From positions 1-17,071 of the forward strand of contig VGEJ01000016.1 of assembly GCA_016869335.1 (NCBI GenBank): a stretch of DNA of 17,071 nucleotides. The letters run 5' to 3'. Positions within the stretch are counted from its first letter, which is position 1; each line of letters starts with the position of its first letter. A model generated the notes under the pieces. That model worked only from the letters and a program-made list of their open reading frames with translations. It was not told the DNA's origin and did no database searches. Shown here piece by piece: positions 1 to 6,530 of the stretch. The translations under genes and the position numbers were made by a program. Source of the stretch: Alphaproteobacteria bacterium (lineage in GTDB: Bacteria; Pseudomonadota; Alphaproteobacteria; VGEJ01).

Positions 1-48
1 GTCGACATAGGAGAACAGCGCTCCGGACCGTTCGTCGTTTCCACGCAT
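1..48 (-). CDS. IS transposase, N-terminal 16 codons only (partial at window edge)
   Basis: Read on the minus strand, an ATG at 48-46 opens a frame MRGNDERSGALFSYVD that runs off the left edge. A GGGGAGG ribosome-binding site (54-60 on the plus strand) stands about 5 bases upstream. From memory, this N-terminus matches the start of IS5-type (DUF772/DDE) transposases of Rhizobiales and Rhodospirillales, where an MRG..xRSGxLFSYVD opening is followed by a VPxxHPLR segment. No catalytic DDE residues lie inside the window, so the family call rests on 16 residues plus the IS-like end at about 107-122. The enzyme would cut and rejoin the element's ends during transposition. Whether the gene is intact cannot be seen. 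Confidence 0.6.
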   Translation of the reverse strand, partial: MRGNDERSGALFSYVD

Positions 49-122
49 CCCCGCCTCCCCGCTTCGCCAGCGCAGAGAATCACAACCCACCTCCCGCCGC
101 GAGCGGGTTTTTCAGCAGCCTG
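1..122 (-). mobile_element. Left end of an insertion sequence (IS5-like), rest outside window
   Basis: The outer end of the element appears to be at about 122. On the minus strand, 122-107 reads CAGGCTGCTGAAAAAC, a sequence resembling known IS terminal inverted repeats, and the transposase ATG lies about 60 bases inside it. Bases 123-126 are CTAG, a tetranucleotide that is rare in GC-rich genomes and could be the target site or its duplication. The boundary is inferred from one end only, because the partner repeat is outside the window. Confidence 0.5.
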
Positions 123-192
123 CTAGCGGTCAACCGAGTCCGGCGGTTGCGACCCTCCCCGAACCCGACGCGGAAACAACGCCACCGGGCGG

Positions 193-221
193 TTCGCGGC
201 GCGGACCTGCCGTGGTAGCGT
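193..221 (+). promoter_or_regulatory. Weak candidate promoter of the ridA-like gene
   Basis: TTCGCG at 193-198 and TAGCGT at 216-221 are separated by 17 bases, 30 bases before the start codon at 252. Both hexamers match the sigma-70 consensus poorly. It lies between the IS end (about 122) and the gene, so it would be native DNA rather than an IS-borne promoter. Confidence 0.2.
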
Positions 222-251
222 CCGCCCACGGGTATTACCGAGGAGGAACCG

Positions 252-662
252 ATGGCCAAGAAGCTCACCCACATCAACCCGACCAGCGGCATCGCGCCGG
301 TCCTCGACTACGGCCTCAGCCACGCCGTCATGGCCGAGGGCGGCCGCGTGGTGTGGATCTCCGGCCAGATCGCCTGGGACGAGAAGGGCAACACGATCGG
401 CAAGGACCTGCGCACGCAGGTGGCGCAGGCGCACGAGAACATCCGGCGCATCCTCGCCTCGGTCGGCGGCAAGCCGGCGGACGTCGTGCGGATGACGACG
501 TATGTCGTCAACTACAGGCCCGAGGACGGTGAGGTCATCGTCGAGGCCAACAAGAAGTTCTTCCACGGCGTCGGGCCAGCAGCCCAGACCCTGCTCGGCA
601 TCCAGTCGCTCTATGCGCCCGACATCCGGGTCGAGGTGGAGTGCACCGCGGTTCTCGACTGA
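252..662 (+). CDS. RidA family protein (Rid/YjgF/UK114 deaminase)
   Basis: This 136-residue protein has the usual size and layout of the RidA/YjgF/UK114 family. Members form trimers that hydrolyse reactive enamine/imine intermediates made by PLP enzymes, or act as pathway-specific relatives. The motif SGQI at 38-41 and the C-terminal stretch around Arg126 (DIRVEVECTAVL) match the family; Arg126 aligns with the arginine that binds the substrate carboxylate (Arg105 in E. coli RidA). The start is an ATG with GAGGAGG at 240-246. It stands alone between an IS end and a strong hairpin, so it is probably monocistronic. The internal segment VVRMTTYVVNY is typical of the YjgF branch. Whether it is the housekeeping RidA or a divergent Rid subfamily cannot be settled here. 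Confidence 0.88.
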   Translation: MAKKLTHINPTSGIAPVLDYGLSHAVMAEGGRVVWISGQIAWDEKGNTIGKDLRTQVAQAHENIRRILASVGGKPADVVRMTTYVVNYRPEDGEVIVEANKKFFHGVGPAAQTLLGIQSLYAPDIRVEVECTAVLD

Positions 663-670
663 GTTGATGA

Positions 671-708
671 GGTGCTATCCCCTTCTGCGGCGGGAAGGGG
701 ATGGCACC
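671..708 (+). terminator. Strong hairpin after the ridA-like gene
   Basis: Bases 671-685 pair with 694-708 over 15 positions (one G-T wobble) around the 8-base loop TGCGGCGG, beginning 9 bases after the stop codon. No run of T follows, so it is either a non-canonical terminator or an mRNA 3'-end stabiliser. Confidence 0.6.
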
Positions 709-793
709 GATATGAGCCGCGCGCGGGGCGGGCGGCGGCCCGTTCACGAGCTTATCACTTGCTTTGGGCCGGCCGCCGCGCCAAACCTTGGCT

Positions 794-1528
794 GTGGACG
801 TGTCCTACCCGCTCGCCGCCGGCGCCGGGGCACTGAGTTTCTTGTCGCCCTGCGTCCTACCGCTGGTCCCGGCGTTTCTATGCTTCGTCGCCGGCACGGG
901 GCTCGATGAGCTTGCGCACGAGGACGCATCCCCGCGCCGCGCTCGGACACGCTTCGTGCCGCCGGCGATCGCCTTCGTGCTGGGCTTCTCCGTCGTGTTC
1001 ATCGCGCTTGGCGCCACCGCCTCGGCGATCCACGCGCTGCTCCTCGACAACCTCGGGGCAATCAGCAAGGTCGCCGGTGTCGTCATCGTGGTGCTGGGTC
1101 TGCACTACGCCGGCGTGTTCCGCATCGGTTTCCTCAACCGGGATGCCCGCTTCCAGCTCCAGAGGTTGCCGGGCGGCGTCTCGGGCGCGTTCCTCGTCGG
1201 GCTCGCCTTCGCCTTCGGCTGGACGCCGTGCATCGGTCCGATCCTCGCCACCATCCTGGCGGTTGCCGCGAGCGAGCAGTCGACCGCGTTCGGCACCTCG
1301 CTGCTCGCCACCTACGCGCTCGGCCTGGGTCTGCCGTTCATCGCCGCGGCGCTCGCACTCGGGCCGTTCATGCGCTTCCTCAAGCGCTTTCGCGGCCACG
1401 TGCGGAAGGTCGAAATCGCCGCCGGCACGCTGCTCGTTGTGACCGGGGTGATGATCTTCACCGACCGGCTGGCCGAGATCAGCTACCTTCTGCTCGATCT
1501 GTTTCCCGCTCTCGCGGCGATCGGCTAG
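794..1528 (+). CDS. ccdA: Cytochrome c biogenesis protein CcdA (thiol-disulfide membrane transporter)
   Basis: The 244-residue membrane protein belongs to the DsbD transmembrane/CcdA family, which carries electrons from cytoplasmic thioredoxin across the inner membrane for cytochrome c maturation or periplasmic thiol reduction. The two redox cysteines sit in the expected helices: Cys20 in FLSPCVLPLVP and Cys146 in FGWTPCIGPI. About six hydrophobic segments are visible, with a basic loop at 48-53. A GTG at 794 is chosen as start because it gives MDVSYPLAAG, the usual CcdA N-terminus; a TTG at 764 would add ten atypical residues. No Shine-Dalgarno sequence is seen before 794. No thioredoxin-like partner or cytochrome gene is adjacent, so its electron acceptor is unknown from context. 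Confidence 0.85.
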   Translation: MDVSYPLAAGAGALSFLSPCVLPLVPAFLCFVAGTGLDELAHEDASPRRARTRFVPPAIAFVLGFSVVFIALGATASAIHALLLDNLGAISKVAGVVIVVLGLHYAGVFRIGFLNRDARFQLQRLPGGVSGAFLVGLAFAFGWTPCIGPILATILAVAASEQSTAFGTSLLATYALGLGLPFIAAALALGPFMRFLKRFRGHVRKVEIAAGTLLVVTGVMIFTDRLAEISYLLLDLFPALAAIG

Positions 1529-1602
1529 GGTCCGGCGCCGCGGGCTGCCCTTGCTAGACAGCGCGCGCCGCCGCGGCGTATCGTCGTCGTGGAGGGCAGG
1601 AC

Positions 1603-3150
1603 GTGAACATCGGGCAGTTCCTGGTCAAGGCCGCGCGGACGAGCCCGAATCGTCCCGCCATCGCCATCGGCACGCGCGTCGTCTGCGACTATCGGGGCCT
1701 CGCGGCCCGCGCGCACGCGATCGCCTCGTCCTTGCAGGGCAAGTTGGCGCTGAGACCCGGCGAGCGGGTCGGCTTGGCGATGGTCAACTGTCCCGAGTAC
1801 CTAGAGATCCAGTACGCGATATGGTTGGCCGGCTTGATTGCCGTCCCCATCAATGCGGGACTGCATCAGCGCGAGTTCCATTACATCCTTGGTCATTCCG
1901 GTGCCCGGGTGTGTTTCACCACGCCCAATCTGTTCGATACCGTGAAGGCCCTCGAAGGCGACCCGCCGACGCTCGAGCGCGTGATCGGCATCCACGAGCC
2001 GGGTTACGCGGCCCTCGGTGCGGGCGGCGGCTCGTTCTCCCCGGTCGAGGTGGCACCGAGCGATGCCGCTTGGCTGTTCTACACAAGCGGCACCACCGGC
2101 CGACCCAAGGGCGCGATGCTCAGCCACCGCGTGCTCCTGACGATGACCCTGAGCTATTACGCCGACATCGAGGCGGTGCACCCTGGAGAGGCAGTCATCC
2201 ACGCCGCCCCGCTCTCCCACGGCTCCGGCCTCTACGGCCTGCCCTTCGTCGCCAAGGCCGGGGTCAGCGTCATTCCGGAGAGCGGCCGGTTCGACCCCGA
2301 AGAGATGTTGACACTGATAGCGGCCTGGCCCGATACGAGCTTCTTTGCGGTGCCAACGATGGTGGCTCGGCTGGTCAACAGCGAGGCTGCGGGCGGTGCC
2401 GATACCCGAAACCTGCGGACCATCGTCTATGGCGGCGCGCCGATGTACGTTGCGGACCTCGAGCGCTCGCTCGGCCTGCTCGGCCCGAAGCTCGTCCAGA
2501 TTTACGGGCAGGGCGAGACGCCGATGACCGCCACGGCACTCTCCAAGCGCCATCATGCCGACACCGCCGCGCCGCGCTATCTCGAACACCTGCGTTCAGC
2601 CGGCGTTACCCGCACCGACTGCGAGGTGCGCGTGGTCGATGCCGAAGATCGGGCGCTCGGCACGGAGGCGATCGGCGAGATCGTGGTGCGCGGCGATGTG
2701 GTCATGTCGGGTTACTGGCAGGACCCCGAGGCGTCGGCCCGCGCGCTGCGCGGCGGCTGGTTGCACACGGGCGATCTCGGCTCGTTCGACGATGAGGGGT
2801 TCCTGACCATCCGCGACCGCGCCAAGGACATGGTGATCAGCGGCGGCAGCAACATCTACCCGCGCGAGATCGAGGAGGTGTTGTTGCGCCACCCGGGCGT
2901 GCTCGAGTGCTCCGTGCTCGGCCGGCCGCATCGCGACTGGGGCGAGGAAGTGGTGGCATTCGTGGTGCCGCGGACACCCGGCGCGGTAGTCGAGGCCGAG
3001 CTCGACCGCCTGTGTCTCGACAACGTCGCGCGCTTCAAACGACCGCGCTCCTACTTCTTCGTCAATCGGCTGCCGAAAAGCAACTACGGTAAGATTCTCA
3101 AGACGGAGCTGCGCGAGCAGCTCAGGGCGATGGCTGAGCGATCGGCGTAG
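1603..3150 (+). CDS. AMP-dependent acyl-CoA synthetase/ligase (ANL superfamily)
   Basis: This 515-residue ligase should activate a carboxylic acid with ATP to an acyl-adenylate and then transfer it to CoA. Family motifs appear in order: the phosphate-binding loop FYTSGTTGRPKGA at 159-171, YGQGE at 301-305, GWLHTGDLG with Asp391, RDRAKDMVISGG with Arg406 at the hinge, and the C-terminal catalytic lysine in YGKILK (Lys497). The start is a GTG with GGAGG at 1591-1595, 7 bases upstream; no better in-frame start is near. It is followed after 23 bases by a short-chain dehydrogenase, so the two are probably co-transcribed in fatty-acid or aromatic-acid catabolism. The substrate cannot be read from sequence; long-chain, medium-chain and aryl acids are all possible. 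Confidence 0.88.
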   Translation: MNIGQFLVKAARTSPNRPAIAIGTRVVCDYRGLAARAHAIASSLQGKLALRPGERVGLAMVNCPEYLEIQYAIWLAGLIAVPINAGLHQREFHYILGHSGARVCFTTPNLFDTVKALEGDPPTLERVIGIHEPGYAALGAGGGSFSPVEVAPSDAAWLFYTSGTTGRPKGAMLSHRVLLTMTLSYYADIEAVHPGEAVIHAAPLSHGSGLYGLPFVAKAGVSVIPESGRFDPEEMLTLIAAWPDTSFFAVPTMVARLVNSEAAGGADTRNLRTIVYGGAPMYVADLERSLGLLGPKLVQIYGQGETPMTATALSKRHHADTAAPRYLEHLRSAGVTRTDCEVRVVDAEDRALGTEAIGEIVVRGDVVMSGYWQDPEASARALRGGWLHTGDLGSFDDEGFLTIRDRAKDMVISGGSNIYPREIEEVLLRHPGVLECSVLGRPHRDWGEEVVAFVVPRTPGAVVEAELDRLCLDNVARFKRPRSYFFVNRLPKSNYGKILKTELREQLRAMAERSA

Positions 3151-3173
3151 CACGGCCGGACAGGGGCGGGAAT

Positions 3174-3974
3174 GTGGCGGATCGGCTGAAGGACAAGGTT
3201 GCGCTGGTGCTCGGCGCCGGCTCGGTGGGACCGGGCTGGGGCAATGGCAAGGCGACCGCCGTGCTGTTTGCGCGCGAGGGCGCCAGGGTCGTGGCGGCGG
3301 ACATCAACCCGGCCGCCGCGGCCGAGACGCAGGGGCTGATCGAAGCCGAGGGCGGCGTCTGCGCGACCGCCACGGGCGATGTGTCGCGCTCGGCCGACGT
3401 CCAAGCGCTGGTGCAGCGCGCGCTCGACACCTTCGGCCGCATCGATGTCCTGCACAACAACGTCGGGATTCTCACCGTCGGCGGCGCCGTCGAGCTCAGC
3501 GAGGACGATTGGGACCGTCAGTTCGCGGTCAACATCAAGAGCATGTTCCTCACCTGCAAGTTCGCCTTGCCGCACATGGAGCGGCAGGGATCGGGCTCGA
3601 TCATCAACATCTCCTCGACCGCAGCGGTGCGCTGGTACGGCGTCTCCTACATCGCCTACGCGGCGAGCAAAGCGGCGGTCGGCGGCATCACGCGGACCGT
3701 GGCACTGCAATACGCGGCCAAGGGCATCCGCTGCAATTCCATACTTCCCGGTCTGATGAACACGCCGCTGGTGCATGCCTCCCTCGCCAGGGCGTACGCC
3801 GGCGGCGACATCGACGAGATGGTGCGGATCCGCGACCGGCAGAGCCCGACCGGCAAGATGGGCACGGCATGGGACGTGGCCTACGCCGCGCTCTACCTTG
3901 CCTCGGACGAGTCGCGCTATGTCAACGGCGTTGAGCTGCTCGTGGACGGCGGCTTCACCGTCAAGGCCGGCTAA
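3174..3974 (+). CDS. SDR family oxidoreductase, probably NAD-dependent
   Basis: This 266-residue classical short-chain dehydrogenase/reductase has all landmark residues. The glycine-rich loop is a lengthened variant, GAGSVGPGWGNG at 14-25, instead of TGxxxGxG. Asp43 at the end of strand 2 favours NAD(H) over NADP(H). NNVG at 95-98 replaces the usual NNAG. Asn120, Ser148, Tyr162 and Lys166 (YAASK) form the catalytic tetrad. The C-terminal VDGGFTVKAG is typical. The start is a GTG preceded by a purine-rich AGGGGCGGG at 3162-3170. It lies 23 bases behind the acyl-CoA synthetase, suggesting oxidation of a hydroxyacyl or alcohol intermediate in the same pathway. The actual substrate is unknown. 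Confidence 0.88.
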   Translation: MADRLKDKVALVLGAGSVGPGWGNGKATAVLFAREGARVVAADINPAAAAETQGLIEAEGGVCATATGDVSRSADVQALVQRALDTFGRIDVLHNNVGILTVGGAVELSEDDWDRQFAVNIKSMFLTCKFALPHMERQGSGSIINISSTAAVRWYGVSYIAYAASKAAVGGITRTVALQYAAKGIRCNSILPGLMNTPLVHASLARAYAGGDIDEMVRIRDRQSPTGKMGTAWDVAYAALYLASDESRYVNGVELLVDGGFTVKAG

Positions 3975-4114
3975 CCGATCGGGATGGCGCCGAACCCGAC
4001 GCAAGAGATCGACGATCCCAACCAGCTCGTCCGCGCGCTGGGCGATGGCGCCATGGGCCGGTTCGATCTCGACGCCGCAACCCAGATCGCGACCGAGATC
4101 GACATCGTCAACAA

Positions 4115-5518
4115 GTGTTCTCCCACCGGCTGCGTCGCCGCGACGTCGACGAGATCCTCAAGGCGCTCTCGGCCACCAACCGCGAGGAGATGCTGTCGAA
4201 AGTGGGTGAGGTCCTGCGGCGGATCTCGGCCCTCCTTGATGTCCACCACAAGGTCTCGGATACGCTCTCGCTCGATGTCATGCTGGCGCGGCTCATCGAG
4301 ATCATCGCCGATGCGCTCGATGCCGAGCGCGGCACGCTGTTCCTCCTCGACCCGTCGACCAAGGAGCTCTATTCGCGGGTCGCGATCGGCGATCTGGTGC
4401 GCGAGATCCGCATCCCATCCGATTCCGGGATCGCCGGTGCCGTGTTCTCGGGCGGCCAGCCGATCATCATCCACGACGCCTACTCCGATCCACGGTTCAA
4501 TCCAGAGGTCGATCAACAAACCGGCTCCCGCACAAGGTCGATCCTGTGCGCACCGCTGATCGACCGTTTCGGCCGCCGCCTCGGCGTCAGCCAGGTGCTC
4601 AACAAGCGGCGGGGCCGCTTCGTGCAGGAAGACTCGGGCCTCCTGCAGGCGATCACGGCGCAGGCCGCGGGCGCGATCGAGAAGGCGCAGCTCCACGAGC
4701 GCGTCGAGAAGGCGCGGCGCGAGGAAGCGCAGATGATCGAGGTCACCGGCGCTATCTCGACCGAGCTGCAACTCGATCCGCTGCTGCGCAAGATCATGGC
4801 GGTGACGACCGAGATCCTCGATGCCGACCGCTCCACGCTGCTCTTGTTCGATGAAGCGACCGATGAGCTGTGGTCGCGCGTCGCCGAGGGCGAGGGGATC
4901 AAGGAGATCCGGTTTCCGGCATGGGCCGGCATCGCCGGCTCGTGCTTCAAGGGGCGCAAACCGGTCAACATCCCCGATGCCTACGCGGACCCGCGCTTCA
5001 ACCCCGAGGTCGACCGCCGCACCGGCTATCGCACCCGCAACATCCTGTGCATGCCCTTGCTCAACAAGTCGGGGGCGGCGATCGGCGTTACTCAGGTCCT
5101 CAACAAGCGCGGCGGCCCGTTCGAGGACGCCGACGAGGCGCGGCTGCGCGCCTTCTCGTCACAGGCGGTGATCGCAATCGAGGACGCTCGGCTGTTCGAG
5201 GACGTGCTGAATGCCCGCAACTACAGCGAGAGCATTCTCAAGAGTCTGTCGAACGGCGTCGTCACTCTCAGCGCCTCGCGCGGCGTGATCAAGGTGAACC
5301 CGGCGGCGCAGAAGATCCTGCGCGTCGCCCTACCGGACGTCGTCGACAAACCGGTGAGCATGCTGTTCGCCGACGAGAACGCCTGGGTTCTGGCCAGTAT
5401 CGCCAAGGTGGCGGAAACCGGCGCCGTTGATATCGCGATGGACACCGGGATCAGGTTCGGGCGCGAGGAAGTGGCGGTCAACCTGACGACGGTGCCGCTC
5501 ATCGACATCAGGGAGTAG
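4115..5518 (+). CDS. GAF-GAF-PAS sensory part of the broken cyclase
   Basis: This is the longest unbroken segment (467 codons, nominal GTG start that is really an internal Val). A leading helix (7-45) precedes GAF domain 1 (about 50-190), GAF domain 2 (about 220-355) and a PAS domain (about 370-467) cut by the TAG. The two GAFs are near repeats of each other; both hold DAYxDPRFNPEVDxxTGxRT. GAF2 carries NK-x4-F-x3-DE (Asn330 to Glu341), the signature of cyclic-nucleotide-binding GAFs of phosphodiesterases and Anabaena CyaB1. GAF1 has the same pattern with Ser in place of the last Glu (163-174). If translated alone it would be a sensor without an output domain. Confidence 0.6.
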   Translation: MFSHRLRRRDVDEILKALSATNREEMLSKVGEVLRRISALLDVHHKVSDTLSLDVMLARLIEIIADALDAERGTLFLLDPSTKELYSRVAIGDLVREIRIPSDSGIAGAVFSGGQPIIIHDAYSDPRFNPEVDQQTGSRTRSILCAPLIDRFGRRLGVSQVLNKRRGRFVQEDSGLLQAITAQAAGAIEKAQLHERVEKARREEAQMIEVTGAISTELQLDPLLRKIMAVTTEILDADRSTLLLFDEATDELWSRVAEGEGIKEIRFPAWAGIAGSCFKGRKPVNIPDAYADPRFNPEVDRRTGYRTRNILCMPLLNKSGAAIGVTQVLNKRGGPFEDADEARLRAFSSQAVIAIEDARLFEDVLNARNYSESILKSLSNGVVTLSASRGVIKVNPAAQKILRVALPDVVDKPVSMLFADENAWVLASIAKVAETGAVDIAMDTGIRFGREEVAVNLTTVPLIDIRE

Positions 5519-5658
5519 CGCATCGGATTCATGCTGGTGTTCAAGGACATCACGAGCGAGAAGCGCATCAAGGGCACCATGGCGAGCTACATGTCGAAGG
5601 ATGTCGTCGATCAGTTCTGGCCGGCGGCGAGTCGATCCTCGGCGGCACGACCCATGAG

Positions 5659-6438
5659 GTGTCGATCCTGTTTTCCGACATTCGCCGCTTCACCAACATC
5701 GCCGAGAAGATTGGCGCGCGCGAAACCGTATCGATGCTCAACGAATACTTTCTGGAGATGGTCGAGATCATCTTCGCGCACCATGGCATCCTGGACAGGT
5801 ACATCGGTGACGCGATCATGTCGGTGTTTGGCACACCCTTGGTGCGGCCCGACGATGCCGACAACGCCGTGACCGTCGCCAACGGCATGATGGCGGCGCT
5901 GGCCCGGCTGAACCAGAAGCGCCAGGAGAGCAACCAAGAGCCGGTCGTAGTAGGCATCGGCATCAACACCGGCGAAGTGGTCGCGGGCAACATAGGCTCA
6001 CCGCGCTGCATGGACTACACGGTCATCGGGGACGGCGTGAACCTGGCGGCGCGGCTCGAGGGGGCGACCAAATTCTACAGTACCAGCATTCTGCTGAGCG
6101 AGTTCACCGCGCGGCGGCTCACCCGCCCCCACCGCCTGCGCGAGATCGACCTGATCCGGGTCAAGGGCAAGGACCAGCCGGTGGCGATCTACGACTCGCT
6201 CGACTACCATACGCCGGAGACGTTCCCACACCTCGACAAGGCGTTGGAGACGTTTGCGAAGGGCCTCGTCGCCTATCGGCGCCGTGACTGGCTCGCCTCC
6301 GTCCGCGCATTCGCCGCGGCGCTGGAGCTCAATCCCAACGACGGCCCGACTCAGCTCTATCTCGAGCGTAGCCTGCATTACCGCCAGGCGCCGCCGAGCG
6401 AGGGCTGGGACGGGGTGTGGATGTTGACCGAAAAGTAG
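5659..6438 (+). CDS. Class III adenylate/guanylate cyclase catalytic domain plus TPR-like tail (3' part of broken gene)
   Basis: This segment holds a class III cyclase homology domain. The first metal-binding Asp is in LFSDIRRF and the second in YIGDAIMSVFG. The DYTVIGDGVNLAARLEG stretch supplies the substrate Asp, the transition-state Asn and Arg. The residue normally Lys in the D-K-(Y/F)-IGDA motif, which reads adenine, is Arg here (codon AGG at 5797-5799). After the domain, KALETFAKGLVAYRRRDW leads into a TPR-like repeat and a Trp-rich end. The GTG at 5659 has no usable ribosome-binding site and lies inside the conserved beta strand, so it is an artefact of the upstream frameshift rather than a true start. 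Confidence 0.6.
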   Translation: MSILFSDIRRFTNIAEKIGARETVSMLNEYFLEMVEIIFAHHGILDRYIGDAIMSVFGTPLVRPDDADNAVTVANGMMAALARLNQKRQESNQEPVVVGIGINTGEVVAGNIGSPRCMDYTVIGDGVNLAARLEGATKFYSTSILLSEFTARRLTRPHRLREIDLIRVKGKDQPVAIYDSLDYHTPETFPHLDKALETFAKGLVAYRRRDWLASVRAFAAALELNPNDGPTQLYLERSLHYRQAPPSEGWDGVWMLTEK

Positions 6439-6530
6439 GTGCGCCCGGCCGCCTGGTAGTACGTCGCGGCAGCGGACGAGCTGTGTTAGGCTGGTGCCGG
6501 CGTCCGCGCGCGCAGAATCAGGGGAGTTGG

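Larger units (their letters stand above)
3984..6438 (+). pseudogene. Broken GAF-GAF-PAS-adenylate cyclase gene (two frameshifts and one internal stop)
   Basis: Reading across three breaks gives a coherent protein of about 818 residues. Residues 1-43 run in one frame from the ATG at 3984 to about 4113. Coding then continues in the frame of 4115 (after aac-aag, one base seems missing before tgttc). That frame meets TAG at 5516-5518, yet goes on with RIGFMLVFKDITSEKRIKG until cag at 5612-5614. A second missing base then moves coding to the frame that contains the cyclase domain and ends at 6438. High G/C at third positions marks each segment as coding in its own frame. The intact relatives I recall have this same domain order. 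It follows the dehydrogenase gene by 9 bases. The breaks could be true decay or assembly errors; three within 1.5 kb, plus an Arg in place of the substrate-specifying Lys, favour decay. Confidence 0.72.

Noticed and set aside
3084..4004. Minus-strand open frame of 306 codons opposite the SDR gene
   Set aside because: Antisense shadow; low-complexity Arg/Asp/His-rich translation and no recognisable motif.
6417..6530. N-terminal extension of the aminotransferase back to a GTG at 6417
   Set aside because: The extension reads the out-of-frame end of the cyclase gene and the leader; the ATG at 6531 has a good ribosome-binding site and the family N-terminus.
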